A stretch of DNA of 64,000 nt from Fragum whitleyi (GCA_948146395.1 OX411543.1:55036017-55100016), one strand, 5' to 3'. Counted from the first letter of the stretch, positions 1-11,937 are shown. Translations and numbers: made by a program. Notes: generated from the sequence alone by a model not told the origin.

Positions 1-330
1 AAGTTTGGAGAAGGGTCACCCAAAGAACACCCAAAGAACATTTCTGACAAGTTTGGTTGAATCCCTCCATTGGCTACTTGGGAGAAGATGTATTAAGGTT
101 TTGGGATCAAAATAAGCCCCCTCCTGCCACGCCCATATTTGGGGGTCAATCAAAAATCCACGAACAAGTTTTGGGTTTCTCAAGGAACATTTCTGACAAT
201 TTCGGTTGAAATCCGCCCATTGGCTACTGAGGAGAAGATTTTTAAAGAATTGTTGACAACTTCCTACGGATGACAGACAAAAGGTGATCACAAAAGCTCA
301 CCTTGAGTACGTTGTGCTCAGGTGAAATAA
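1..330 (+). mobile_element. Hairpin-tailed element A0 (3' end; left end outside window)
   Basis: It starts inside a minisatellite core (GGGTCACCCAAAGAACA units) and ends with GACAGACAAAAGG and the tail hairpin GCTCACCTTGAGTAC-GTT-GTGCTCAGGTGA. The core resembles family B (33.3 kb) while the tail is family A, so it is a mosaic. Confidence 0.65.
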
Positions 331-725
331 ATAGTAGAGTTTCAGTCTTTGTGCACTGTACACCTGCCCAATGTGATCTATGTTTACCTGCTGTGAAGTT
401 TCATGATTCTAGCCAGCAGTTCTTTTTAGTTTTGACTGACCATCAAGTTCAAAGCAATATACCCCTCTTCTTTGAAAAGGGGGGAGGGCATATACAGGGT
501 TTGACACTAAGGGGAGTCCAGGAGTCTGAGACTCCTTCTTTACTATTTGGGACTCCTTCCATTTGCAAGAAAGGAGTCCCGTTGACTCCAAGGGTTATAA
601 GAGAATATATTGAAAAACCAATGCACAGAGCAGCATCCTTTCTAACACTTTCCAAAACTGTAGATCTTTTCACTTCAAAAGCTGTTGAAAAAAACATTTG
701 TTTGCATTCTGTAGTGTTTTGAGAG

Positions 726-1517
726 AACAAGAGGACCATGATGGTCCTATATCGCTAACCTTCGTCTCTTTGTCTCATTAAATACATCAAATTTTCAAGT
801 TGTACTTTTATGATTTGAGGCCTCTAAGGCTGTAAATAACTAAGGTCCCTTTTCCCATGATATGTCATGGATCTTTCCCATTTTCAATAGGGTTCATCCT
901 TGTGACCTGACAAACATTCTGACCAAGTTTCATGAAGATTGAATCATGTTTGTGACGTTTAGGGTGTAAACAAAAAAAATGTCATTGAGGCCCCTTTTCC
1001 CTTGATATGGTTTGGATCCTTCCCATTTTCAATAGGTTTCATCCTTGTGACCTGGCCATCATTCAGACAAAGTTTCATGAAGGTTGGGCCATATTTGTGG
1101 CCTCTAGAGTGTAAACAAGAAAATTGTCATTAAGGCCCCTTTTCCCATGATATGGCATGGATCCTTTCCATTTTCAATAGGGTTCATCCTTGTGACCTGA
1201 CCAACAGTCTGACCAAGTTTCATGAAGATTGGCCATATTTGTGGCTTCTAGAGTGTAAACAAGAAAATTGTCTTTTAGGCCCTTTCCCTGTGATATGGCA
1301 TGGATCCTTTCCATTTTCAATAGGGTTCATCCTTGTGACCTGACCAACATTCTGACCAAGTTTCATGAAGATTGGATCATATTTGTGGCCTCTAGAGTGT
1401 AAACACTTAAATTGTTGACGGAGGACGACACACTTCGGACGACGCACGATGCACGACAGACATTCAATTATCACAAAAGCTCACCTTGAGCACGATGTGC
1501 TCAGGTGAGCTAAAAAA
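726..1517 (+). mobile_element. Hairpin-ended minisatellite element A1
   Basis: The head is ACAAGAGGACCATGATGGTCCT with a short palindrome; the tail hairpin is GAGCAC-GAT-GTGCTC inside GCTCACC...GGTGAGC, followed by TAAAA. Between them are about four degenerate units of 110-145 bp with landmarks CCCCTTTTCCC, TTTCATGAAGATTG and CCTCTAGAGTGTAAAC, then a GACGACGCAC-rich stretch. It carries no gene. By architecture it resembles bivalve pearl / Helentron-associated elements (inference). Confidence 0.8.
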
Positions 1518-1529
1518 ACCTTCTATGGA

Positions 1530-1580
1530 AGAACACTGTGGAAAAGAAGGAATTGCTTTTAACAAGCAATTTCTTCTTAA
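1530..1580. repeat. Fragment of MITE F core hairpin
   Basis: GTGGAAAAGAAGGAATTGC and its inverted partner GCAATTTCTTCTTAACC match the central hairpin of the complete F elements at 43.3 and 60.2 kb. It lies directly after A1. Confidence 0.55.
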
Positions 1581-1695
1581 CCACCATGTTCTCCTATAAT
1601 GAAAATTTGGACTCCTTACTTTGAGCTTGGACTCCTTAATTTCATGTGTAAGGAGTCCAGTTGACTCCTTAATCTCAGAAGTTAAAGTTACATAC

Positions 1696-1768
1696 CAACA
1701 GGTTGGGTTTTATCCTGGCCCATAACAGCTGCTTCCCCTTCAGTACTAGACTGTCTTGGAGGGTGACT
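1696..1768 (-). CDS. Gene 2, downstream exon: short hydrophilic segment
   Basis: A 73-base exon with acceptor TGTGATTTCAG and donor CTGTTG|GTATGT. Read in phase 0, as required after the exon ending at 14844, it gives SHPPRQSSTEGEAAVMGQ and six more residues, leaving a G. The splice sites and phase fit are good, but 13 kb separate the two exons and others may lie between. The composition (Pro, Ser, acidic) resembles the large exon. Continuation is expected left of the window. Confidence 0.55.
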
Positions 1769-1821
1769 CTGAAATCACACAAATAGAAACATTTATCCAT
1801 CTGATTTAAACTTTTGTTTCA

Positions 1822-2081
1822 ATGATTAATTGAATGGGGTTTAACTCCACATTCAACAATCTTTCAGTTATATCGTGATGGATGGAGCACCTAACAATAG
1901 ATTGCTGGTATTTCTCTCACCAGTACTACAATTATATCCTTTTTTAGCCTCCAGGGGCTATCACACATAGGTCTAGGATTATAAATCCATTGGCGTGAGA
2001 CAAATAGTTTGAAAAGACGAGTGCCGCCATCGAGGATCGAAACCGGGAACTTTAGATTTACAGTCCCACGGCACTTTTGTT
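1822..2081 (-). mobile_element. SINE H1 (tRNA-derived, antisense)
   Basis: Same family as the copy at 20.6 kb. The 3' side matches GATTGAATGGAGTTTAAC and the tRNA side holds GTGCCGCC...GGATCGAAACCGGG, an inverted B-box-like motif. It lies in the region between gene 2 exons. Confidence 0.65.
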
Positions 2082-2294
2082 TCAAACTAATTGCTAATAC
2101 CTGGATCATTACTCTCAGTTTGGCTCAGTTTTTCTCACAACAATTCAGCAGAAAGCAGGCTGTGTGGGCTAAGGTAAGACTGCACATATGTGCAGACTTA
2201 TCATAGTCTTCAATGATTACAAAAACTTTCAAAATGCTATCACACAGCAATGAAAATTTGTCTGCAGTTTGCATCCGTTTGAATTGGGTTCATT

Positions 2295-2526
2295 TTCCCT
2301 TGTCATGCTGCATTAAAATATTTGCAAAACACATGTAAAATCACTGGAAGTTACCAAATGTGAGTGAGTATTGATTTCGGAAATGCATTGTATTACACCT
2401 TTCTGGTTTAAAAATGAAATTCAGGTGGTATGAACTAAGATCAGACTGCACATATGTGCAGGCTGATCTTTGTCTATACCTCCTGTCAAAACAGGAATAT
2501 TTCAGGTTCAGCATGACAAGGGTTAA
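2295..2526. mobile_element. piggyBac-like MITE E1
   Basis: The inverted ends CCCTTGTCATGCTG and CAGCATGACAAGGG with a right-hand TTAA are the ends of family E; the internal motif GCACATATGTGCAG is also present. The left TTAA is decayed. A further fragment with the same motif lies at 2163-2215. Confidence 0.65.
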
Positions 2527-2944
2527 AATCATTTGGTAGACTTTAATGTGGGTTATGGCAATGGGCAAAAAATGTTTCTTGTATAACTTCATGGTTTGAT
2601 CCACCTATAAAATCCTTTGATTGACAGCTGCAGTGTAGCTATCTATATTGTTATAGCAAAATGAAATCTTTCAAACAAAACAATACTAATTACTTATTTC
2701 AATAAATTATATATCATACTGCTTAAAAGACATAAAGCATAAATAAGAATTTCCATAAATAACATTGTCAAAACGGACATCAAGCAAGCAAGTGTTAAAA
2801 GTCATTGAAATGTAGAGGACTGGGGTCATCAGCCCATTAAAGATAGATGTTTGTCATTTAATTAGAAATCTATGGTAATGGATGGTGTTAGGGTCTAGCT
2901 ATTTCATACTGGACGGTCTTCTACATCTGAAAGGGACAATTTGT

Positions 2945-3145
2945 AGAGCTACAGATAGAGGGGGTATTTGGGATTTGAGATCAATGTATTTCAATAGTTA
3001 TAGCACAAACTGTATTTTGTTGGTACTCATTAGAATCGTCTTCCTGAGAGATTCAAGTGAGTACCCACATCATAGGGTTTCATGTAGAAATAGAGATTTT
3101 AGGCTGGCTTTACCAGCTCTAATCTCTAGTACCTCTAATCTGTCA
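2945..3145 (+). repeat. Interspersed repeat K1
   Basis: Matches sequence at 41405-41600 and 55700-55855: GAGGGGGTATTTGGGATTT, GTACCCACATCATAGG and AGTACCTCTAATC are shared. No end structure was recognised. Confidence 0.5.
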
Positions 3146-3879
3146 GCCAATCTATCAGTCAAACTCTCAATGATTAAAAGTTTTTAAGTGCCGATACACC
3201 AACATTTCAACATCAAACTTATATTAGAATGAACACTCATTTGATATACCCATCCATTGCTCTTGTGCTAAGCAATATACATGCCAAGCTTCAAGTCAAT
3301 ATCATCAGTAATAACAGAGTTATGATAAAGATCTAAAAATTTACACACACAGCCAACCCCAATGCCAACAACAACACCAAGGTGATGGCGATACCTAAAG
3401 GTTATGTTCCAAAAAAGCTGAGCTTAAATGAAAGTGAAAGGTTCTGTAATCAGCTGTTACCACATAATGATTTCCTCCTGTCAATCAAACAAAGCCCCTG
3501 CGGTATGCTAATAGGATTTTCTTATTAGACTGGTCTAGGGTATTATTACCAAATTAATCAGGTAAATAAATCAATTGTTTGTAAACCTTTCTACTTTGCC
3601 ATTTTCCAACCTGTAATTTATTTAAATCTGACTGTAAGGTTGGCTGCAGGAATCTAAATTATATACTAATACATGTACTTTGTTCTGTATTATCTTGCAA
3701 CCTCAATGTCTGTGACTTTATTTATTATGTTTGTCCTCGACAAGCCCATTGCATTTTTAAGTAGCCCTGTTACTGGGTTGACTTGTTTGAAATCAGTAGA
3801 AGTTTAATACATTAGTACTGTTTGAAAGCAACCCAAATATTCAGGTACAAGTGTCAAGAATATCCTTGCTTTCAAAACA

Positions 3880-3945
3880 GTTGTAACTGCAATTGGTATA
3901 TGTTTATAGGCAGTTTCGCCTGTTTCACACTGAGCCATGAATATA
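3880..3945. repeat. Palindromic repeat (GTTGTAACTGC family)
   Basis: CAGTTGTAACTGC and ATAGGCAGTTTCGCC flank a short loop, followed by GTTTCACACTGAGCC. It is a degenerate member of the family seen at 26.7, 36.6, 49.7, 56.5, 56.6 and 59.7 kb. Confidence 0.5.
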
Positions 3946-4020
3946 TGACCTGTCAAGCAAAAAAAGGTTCCTCTGGGAGACTAATTTGTAAAACAAATAT
4001 TTAATAAGAGCACTGCTTAA

Positions 4021-4284
4021 AGGTGCCTACGCTCAGCTGTTGGATGCTGGGTGGTGGATAAAAAATCTAAGTAGAAACAGGGGCATAATTTACACAAAAT
4101 GCATCAAGAGTTTCCCCCTTGATAGTATAGGTTCCTCTTTAGATAGTGATTATGTGTGTCAACTTTCAAGTGAATGTCTCCAGTAGAACAAAATGTCATT
4201 GTTTTTGCATGGCAAAAATGAAAACATTACAACGCCAAGGCTAGAGCAACCTCCAGTTTTCTCTGAAAACAGCCAAACTAAAAA
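4021..4284 (+). mobile_element. Element D1
   Basis: Begins CCTACGCTCAGCTGTTGGAT and ends GAAAACAGCCAAACTAAAAA. Internal landmarks GGGGCATAATTTACACAAAA and GTTTCCCCCTTGA are shared with D2 (31.66 and 33.08 kb) and D3 (40.07 kb). No coding capacity. Confidence 0.6.
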
Positions 4285-4503
4285 TGGGTTAGAGGTCACA
4301 TGTCAAATAATCTTTCACATACAAAGTAGAATATGAACAGAAAATTCAGAAAATGATCCCAGTGCAGAGAGTTTTTACCCTGGTCACTCTGCAGAGTCTG
4401 TACAGTTTAACTAGGGTCAACACTTCCACACATTCCAGATGGTCCCTCCTTACGTGATGCTCATATTTGTGAATTTATATCAAGTATAGACCCACAAGTT
4501 TAT

Positions 4504-4566
4504 GTGAGTGATCAAAGGTCAATTTTGTCTATACTGTATAGACAAAATTGACCTTTGATCACTCAC
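4504..4566. repeat. Perfect inverted repeat, 31-bp arms with 1-bp spacer
   Basis: The arm GTGAGTGATCAAAGG... (4504-4534) is followed by one T and its exact reverse complement (4536-4566). Inverted repeats this perfect are unusual among the palindromes here, most of which have mismatches. Confidence 0.9.
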
Positions 4567-5115
4567 TCTAAATTGCTGCAGAACTATAATTATCATTTTT
4601 CACCAGCTATTCTTTATCTATTAAAACATAACCGTATAATGAAATACTTTTCTTCAATTTCAAAAACCTCATTTGATGTCTACTTTTAATTTTTTTTTTA
4701 ATTTGAGTCAGCTGAAAATTTCTTATCTGGTTTATAAATTTCTTTAGGCACAAAGAGTCATAAGTTACAATTCACAAAAATATTTGACAATAAGTACAAA
4801 TTGATGGTGGAGATTTTTCACCTTTTGTGCCATAAAACTTAAGTAAACACTAAAACTGTCATTTGAAGAATGACTTTGATAAATTCTGGTAGATATTGAA
4901 TGGTGGACATTAAAATTAGGTATCAAATAATAACTTGTTAACAATAGAAACCACAAAATTAAATACAAACACCCTTTTTATCCAAGGGTTAAAATTACAA
5001 CTGACCAAAGAAATCAAAAATATTTATAGGTCTCACCCCTACAACTATTCACACATTGCCAAAACTGTCCTGTGTGTTCAGAAAGTGGCACTCATTCTAT
5101 CTGACATTTTTTTTC

Positions 5116-5303
5116 TCACCAATGGGTTCATAAGCTTAGACCTATGTTAGATAGCAGCTGAAGGCTAGGAAAGGATGTGGGGGTTGTACTGGTGAGAGAA
5201 ATACCAGGAATCCATTGTTCGGTGCTCCAGCCGCCTCAATATAACTGAAAAAATGTTGAAAGCAGCGTAAAACTCCATTCAATCAATCAATCAATCAATC
5301 ATT
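5116..5303 (+). mobile_element. SINE H2 (truncated; sense strand +) with (ATCA)n tail
   Basis: The same SINE as at 20.6 kb but opposite orientation and 5'-truncated. It ends GTAAAACTCCATTCAATCA followed by five ATCA repeats. The tetranucleotide tail at the end opposite the tRNA head is what LINE-driven priming leaves. Confidence 0.7.
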
Positions 5304-5647
5304 TTAGCAAAACTTCTAACAAAAGAGATTATTACATTTTACCAACTTTAAGCTCATAAATGAAGAGTAAAGGGGACATTAAAAGTTACATATCAAATTA
5401 TAATGCCTTTATCCAACCAAGGGTCAAAAATTCCATCAAGATAAAACTTTCTTTGTGATAATTATGCCTAGTCAACAGATCTTATGGATCATACCAAACA
5501 AGGCAAACAATCATGTGACAAAACAATTAAGAAAATTGTTAATAATTCTGTCAATATGTGACTGATTTGAATTTGGTAGAAGCAGAGAAAGTGGATAGAT
5601 GTCAGAAACTTGCTGGTTGTGGCAGATTTTTTTAAAATGTGTTGATC

Positions 5648-7018
5648 AAACAAGAGGACCATGATGGTCCTATATCGCTCACCTTCATCTCTTTGTCTCA
5701 TTAAATACATCAAATTTTCAAGTTGTACTTTTATGATTTGAAGCCTCTAAGGCTGTAAACAAGACAATTTTCACTAAGGTCCCTTTTCCCATGATATGAC
5801 ATGGATCTTTCCCATTTTCAATAGGGTTTATCCTTGTAATCTGACTAAGTTTCATGAAGATAGGACCATATTTGAGGCCTCTAGAGTGATAAGAGCAAAA
5901 ATGTCATTATAGCCCGTTTTCCCATGATATGGCACGGATCCTTCCAATTTTCAATAGGGTTCATTCTTGTGACCTGACAAACATTCTGATCAAGTTTCAT
6001 GAAGATTGAATCATGTTTGTGACGTTTAGGGTGTAAACAAAAAAAATGTCCTTAAGGCCCCTTTTCCCTTGATATGGTTTGGATCCTTCCCATTTTCAAT
6101 AGGGTTCATCCTTGTGACCTGGCCATCATTCTGACAAAGTTTCATGAAGATTGGGCCATATTTGTGGCCTCTTTAGTGTAAAAAAGAAAATTGTCTTTAA
6201 GGCCCCTTTTCCCGTGATATGGCATGGATCCTTTCCATTTTCAATAGGGTTCATCCTTGTGACCTGACCAACATTCCGACCAAGTTTCATGAAGATTGGG
6301 CAATATTTGTGGCCTCTAGAATGTAAACAAGAAAATTGTCATTAAGGCCCCTTTTCCCGTGATATGGCATGGATCCTTTCCATTTTCAATAGGGTTCATC
6401 CTTGTGACCTGACCAACATTCTGACCAAGTTTCATGGAGATTGGGCCATATTTGTGACCTTTAGAGTGTAAACAAGAAAATTGTCTTTAAGGCCCCTTTT
6501 CCCGTGATATGGCATGGATCCTTTCCATTTTCAATAGGGTTCATCCTTGTGACCTGACCAACATTCCGACCAAGTTTCATGAAGATTGGGCAATATTTGT
6601 GGCCTCTAGAATGTAAACAAGAAAATTGTCATTAAGGCCCCTTTTCCCGTGATATGGCATGGATCCTTTCCATTTTCAATAGGGTTCATCCTTGTGACCT
6701 GACCAACATTCTGACCAAGTTTCATGGAGATTGGGCCATATTTGTGACCTTTAGAGTGTAAACAAGAAAATTGTCTTTAAGGCCCCTTTTCCCGTGATAT
6801 GGCATGGATCCTTTCCATTTTCATTAGGGTTCATCCTTGTGACCTGACCAACATTCTGACCAAGTTTCATGAAGATTGGATCATATTTGTGGCCTCTAGA
6901 GTGTAAACACTTAAATTCTTGACAGAGGACGACGCACGACGGACGACGCACGATGGTCGACAGAAATTCAATGATCACAAAAGCTCACCTTGAGCATGAG
7001 TGCTCAGGTGAGCTAAAA
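5648..7018 (+). mobile_element. Hairpin-ended minisatellite element A2, with perfect 290-bp internal duplication
   Basis: The head and tail are as in A1 (the tail loop is degenerate, GAGCATGAGTGCTC). The core holds about eight units. Positions 6184-6473 and 6474-6763 appear identical and each consists of two units of about 145 bp; a third partial copy follows to about 6822. Confidence 0.82.
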
Positions 7019-7094
7019 AGTTTCGTCTAAAATGGAACATTTTTAAATAAATATCCCATCTTTGCTTTTCTTTTCTTTATAATATCATAATATT

Positions 7095-7714
7095 AAATAC
7101 ATTTTACCTTTCATATTTTTTTTTCATTCTAATGATAGCTAATAAGGTAATTGTGCCATGTTATTAGGAAATCCATCTTTAAATTTAGGAGTAATTGTCA
7201 GGACAAAATCCAACAGATGGACAGGAACACTAACACTCAAACACTCAGCTGTTGTGTGACATATTATGAGGATCTGTCATTATATTTTGTTTGACACAAG
7301 CTGATCTTAATCGTGTCAAGAATAGAAATGTTATGAAGCGAGTCTTGTCGAAAAATGGGGCCTCTAGAGTGCATACAAGGCAAATGTTGACGATGGACAA
7401 CTGGCGATGGACATCCACCTTACCACAATAGCTCACCTTGAGCACTTCGTGCTCAGGTGCACTAAAAATACATTTAAACATTCATCTTTTTTTATTATTT
7501 CATTCTAAAAATCTAAGTTGTGCCATGTTATTTGCAAATCCATCTTTAAATTTAGGAGTAATTGTCAGGACAAAATCCAACAGATGGACAGGAACACTAA
7601 CACTCAAACACTCAGCTGTTGTATGACATATTATGAGGATCTGTCATTATATTTTGTTTGACACAAGCTGATCTTAATCGTGTCAAGAATAGAAATGTTA
7701 TGAAGCGAGTCTTG
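7095..7714 (+). repeat. Two direct repeats of about 250 bp flanking an A-element tail
   Basis: 7095-7349 and 7464-7714 are near-identical over the shared block (TTGTGCCATGTTATT ... GAAGCGAGTCTTGT). Between them lies only the 3' part of an A element (7356-7468, tail GAGCACTTCGTGCTC). This is a duplication around a truncated element. Confidence 0.8.
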
Positions 7715-8756
7715 TATAACATTTCTGTTCTAGACAAGGTTAAGGTTAGCTTGTCTCTAATAGAATCGAGTAACAGATTCTTTTTCTCATGTATTAAAAA
7801 CATTTTGTACATTAAAAAACATTTGAAACGCTCTGATGACAGAAATACGCAATATATAACATGCGTAAGATGATGTCATGATGATGTCACCTGTGTAAGA
7901 CATGGGTATCTCTGATGGCTGTTCGTTATTCCAGACAAGGAGAGCTATGTGAGAAAACTATGTCTAACTCACTTCAAGCGGGCTCAACAAAAAGTATTTA
8001 CTTAAATTGTGCTAGTCAGCAATTGAAAAGTTTGACCTTCATAGGTCAGTGGATTGCCCTACAATCAAAATAACCTAGCTCTATAAGATGATGTATAGGT
8101 TTTTTAATGGCTTTTTGATCAATTTACCCTGTAACATATTCAAGAGACAGCCTTATAATTGGTTTCCAAGCTAAGGTTATATTGATATGTGTATATATAC
8201 TGGTCAATTATAGCCTAAATTGTTCTTTAGTGCTAAAGAGATAAAATAAATGAAAATTTTATATTTTTCAAAAGCACAAGAGTTAATTTTTGTTGAGTTT
8301 CAACAGCACTTAAATAACTTGTCTTTTTTTCTTCTTCTTCTTTTTTTAATTAATATTATTTTCTTCATTATCTTTTTAAGACATTAAGTTGTCCACCTGA
8401 TTTTTAGAAATCAATCAATTTTGAGAAAACATTGTCTTTTAGAGAAGAAAATGCTGGCGTACCTTTTGTTTTCTACCTTTTAATATAAACATTATAATTA
8501 ATCTCTTAGAAATGTTTTGGACCATTCTGAAGTTCGTCTTGGTATATTTGCACCACAGAAAGGACACTGCAGCTGTATTCTTGGCACTAAAGAGCAATTT
8601 CTGACCCAATGGTTAAATGATTAACCTTGTTTAAAACCCCATGACATTATATGTGTGTGAAATATGATGGATCCCAGATATAATTGACCATTTTGACAAC
8701 CTAGTATTCATGACATTACAATAATGCATTATGTTTACATCATGCCAATTTGACAT

Positions 8757-8890
8757 CGGAATGTAAGCAACTATTTTCAACGCTGTAGACTATAATATAG
8801 ATACAATTTTACAGGCATTTTTTCGGAATGTAAGCAACTATTTTCAACACTGTAGACTATAATATAGATACAATTTACAGGCAATTTTTT
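8757..8890 (+). repeat. Tandem duplication of about 68 bp
   Basis: CGGAATGTAAGCAACTATTT ... GATACAATTTTACAGGCA occurs twice back to back with only two or three differences. Confidence 0.85.
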
Positions 8891-9108
8891 CCAGATGTAT
8901 TTTGTCAAAATATATTATGTATCATCTTTAAAGTATCAATCGAGGAAATATGTTGTCCCCTTGGTTTAATTGCTGAGTTATAACTGGAATAGTAATTTTT
9001 AACTGCTACATGTATTTAGGTCTTGGCTAATATTTCTATCTATATTGCTAAATGAGTAAAATTCACACAATAACACATTGCTTCCTTTTATAATCCTTGT
9101 CTACATGG

Positions 9109-9178
9109 CCTAGTGTTTAAGGTGCTCCTCTTGTGATCTTGGGGTTGTGGGTTCAATTCCCAGGCTGTGGAAATAGGC
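9109..9178 (+). repeat. tRNA-like fragment (SINE head)
   Basis: GGCCTAGTGTTTAAGGTGC resembles a tRNA A box and GGGTTCAATTCCC a B box at about the right distance. The acceptor stem ends do not pair, so it is more likely a SINE head than a tRNA gene. Confidence 0.5.
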
Positions 9179-9529
9179 TGCAGTCACTGTTTAAGTTGTC
9201 TAGCCACAACTCTTCTTTACAGTATTTTTTTCAAAGGTAATTAAATGTGACAGTGACATTACAAAACTCTAAATTAAGTCCCCTGTCTCTAAAAAATAGA
9301 GGGTTTTTGTCGGACACTTCTTAATACATGTGTGAACTTGGATTAAAGAGGCTTGCAATAAAAACTAAAGCAAAAATATCTTCTAAAAATGCAAACAACT
9401 CAGGCCTGTCTACTGATTAAGCTACTTAACTACCCTCTTCCAGGGCCACTAAACGCACTTGGCTTGAGTTTTAAAAAGCATCTTTAAAAGCCATAGCTTT
9501 TTATTATCGTATTAAATAAATTTAATATG

Positions 9530-9630
9530 ATTTAAAAAATAATATTCCTCAGGGAATCCATGTAACACAATTTTATTTCATTTCCAAAAACACTCTTTTT
9601 CAAAAAAAGAGTGTTTATGGAAATAAAATA
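9530..9630. repeat. Palindrome-bearing repeat shared with 50.64 kb
   Basis: AATATTCCTCAGGGAATCC and AAACACTCTTTTTC match 50641-50700. Here the sequence folds back on itself (TTTATTTC...CACTCTTTTT / AAAAAGAGTG...GAAATAAA). Confidence 0.6.
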
Positions 9631-9847
9631 AAATAAATTTAGTTTAAATTAACTATATATTTCAGTTTCTCAAATAAGACATAAAGTTTTGTATTCATAT
9701 GTGCTGCCTTGAAACCAACAAAACTTGAAATAAGGCTCTGCTCGATATTTCTTTCAATGAGAAAAATTCATATGAGAGCGGCACTGAAAGGTACTGGCAG
9801 GTGTAATATTCAAACTCAAATAAGCAAATACTCAACCCTTACAGTAA

Positions 9848-10431
9848 AAAACAAGAGGGCCATAGTGGCCCTTAATCGCTCACCTGAATTAACAATCTAA
9901 AAAGTTTTTCTAAGATTTGACCCTGTGACTTAGTTTTTGACCATACTTGACCCAATTTCGAACTTGCACAAGATTTCATCAAGATAATCATTCTGACCAA
10001 TTTTCAGGTTGATTGGGCTAAAAATATTGCTTCTAGAGTGTCGACAAGGTTTTTCTAAGATTTGACCCCCAGACCTAGTTTTTGTCCCCACTTGACCTAA
10101 TTTCGAACTTGTTCGAGATTTCATCAAGATAACCATTCTGATCAATTTTCAGGTTGATTGGGCTAAAAATATGGCCTATAGAGTGTCTACAAGGTTTTAC
10201 TAAGATTTGAACCCGTGACCTAGTTTTTAACCCCACTTGACCCAATTTCAAACTTGTCCGAGATTTCATCAAGATAATTATTCTGACCAATTTTCAGGTT
10301 GATTGGGCTAAAAATATGGCCTCTAGAGTGTCCACAAGGTAAATGTTGACAACGCACAACGGACAATAGACGACAGACATCAAGTAACCCCAAAAGCTCA
10401 CCTTGAGCACTTTGTGCTCAGGTGAGCTAAA
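9848..10431 (+). mobile_element. Hairpin-ended minisatellite element A4
   Basis: The head is ACAAGAGGGCCATAGTGGCC, the tail hairpin GAGCAC-TTT-GTGCTC. Three units of about 135 bp carry TTTGACCC, ATTTCATCAAGATAA and CAGGTTGATTGGGCTAAAAA. Same subfamily as A6 and A7. Confidence 0.82.
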
Positions 10432-11937
10432 AATATGCAGACATATCTTTGTAACAGAAATCCAAGGTTTTTACCAAATTAAAATTTTGTACACCTTTAA
10501 TGCTATTTCAAAATCATATTTGCCTTTCTTGATCAAATCACCAAAACACCCCCTTAGGCCCCATGTATCTAGTTATGAAGTGTGACAATTACTACCAAAT
10601 TTGGCAGGTTCATAGCTAACTTGCCCTCCAGGTCATTTAGGGGTCAAAGGTTTTTGCTTATTTAGTTTTTGCAATTATTATTTGACAATAAAGGCAACAT
10701 AAATTATATGCTGCCTCCTACTCAGCAATTATAAATCACACTAAAATTTCAGTGAGGATCAGATTATCTTGCTTTTTAACTTGTTCATACATTAATTTGG
10801 TAAATTGAAATTTGGTTTGGGGCAAACTGAACTTAAAAACCTCATGAAGATCATATCAGTATGAATGTGGTTAAAGACAAGAAATAACATTATTACATGA
10901 ATACCTTTGTATTGTTAATAATACCACATACAAATATAAAGAAATTTGTCACTATTTAATTACTCCATTACATTGTGGGGTTCAATGCACAGGGTTTGGC
11001 AATAACTACTTTTTACCACCAGCCAAAAGGACCTGTAAGCCTGAAATCATACACATCCTCCCCGATTTGAACAGGTCCTCTGTGAAAACTATATTTATTT
11101 TTGGAACAATTTAAGGAGTAGATTATAAGGAAACAATTTGGCAAAAAGAAGAAATTGCTCAAAAAAGTATTGGGAAGGCAACTTTGACTTTTTCAATACA
11201 TGACAGATTGGTTATAATATATCATTAACTACAGGCCTTGAGGACCTGCATTGTGGTAGCTTCTACCAGTCCTCCCTTAAATCAACAGGTCTTGGTGTAA
11301 GTGTCAATCCCTGACACAGAATAAACTAAGAGCCATGCCTTCATAATGACCAAACTGTGCAAACTGTTTCCCAATTATAACTCACTTTGCGTGTTCACTT
11401 GAGTGCAAAGAAATATAAAATAAAATGTGCAGTTCCGTTTTGTTATCCTAAACGGCAGGCTATAATTCAACCAAAATCCTATTCCCATACAATCATTTTT
11501 TATTTGAGCAAGCGATTTTTTCATTCTCAAAATACTTTCTCAACTGTTAATCTTTAAAATTGAAAATTTACGCCTGTATGAAAATTTGTAGTCTTGGGCC
11601 ACAGTTAAAAAGGTTTGTGTTTTTTTAATTATTTAAGGAATCAAAATCGGTAACTTTACCATAAGTTACCATAAGTGTTTGGCATTTTAATCTTTTTAAG
11701 TGTCATTGGGATAATAATAGACCTCATTTAGACAATTTCAATCCCCGCAAAGACAAAAAGCCTTTATTGTTTTTGTAATGTAAACCTTCGCTTTGTCCGT
11801 TCATTTCAATTACAGAGATAAAAACTGAAAACAAAGTGTCGCCTACACCCCTGGTGTTACTCATTGTTTTAAAGTACTCATTTTACTTTTGTTATCTCTA
11901 ATTTAACCCTCTTAAACCCATATCATCTACATAGAAT
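10432..11937. other. Non-coding stretch, nothing recognised
   Basis: AT-rich, no exon with paired splice sites and no element with recognisable ends. Only weak traces of SINE H wording occur near 11.25-11.31 kb. Confidence 0.4.

Larger units (their letters stand above)
7715..9500. other. Non-coding stretch, little recognised
   Basis: AT-rich DNA with no convincing exon. It contains a tandem duplication at 8757-8890 and a tRNA-like fragment at 9109-9178. A short reading frame at 8498-8586 (minus) with a CPFCG motif is treated under findings. Confidence 0.4.

Noticed and set aside
303..722. 139-codon plus-strand open frame
   Set aside because: It starts inside the tail hairpin of a repeat element, has low-complexity repeats (GGAGTCC) and no splice or family support.
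1220..1474. Repeated peptide frames on the minus strand (CLHSRGHKYDP, MVRMIVLIKSRTSSK)
   Set aside because: The same frames recur in every A-element core because of unit length; no start, no conservation beyond the DNA repeat.
5648..7018. CRISPR-like regular repeats
   Set aside because: Units are adjacent and related throughout, with no unique spacers; they are minisatellite cores of mobile elements in a eukaryotic genome.
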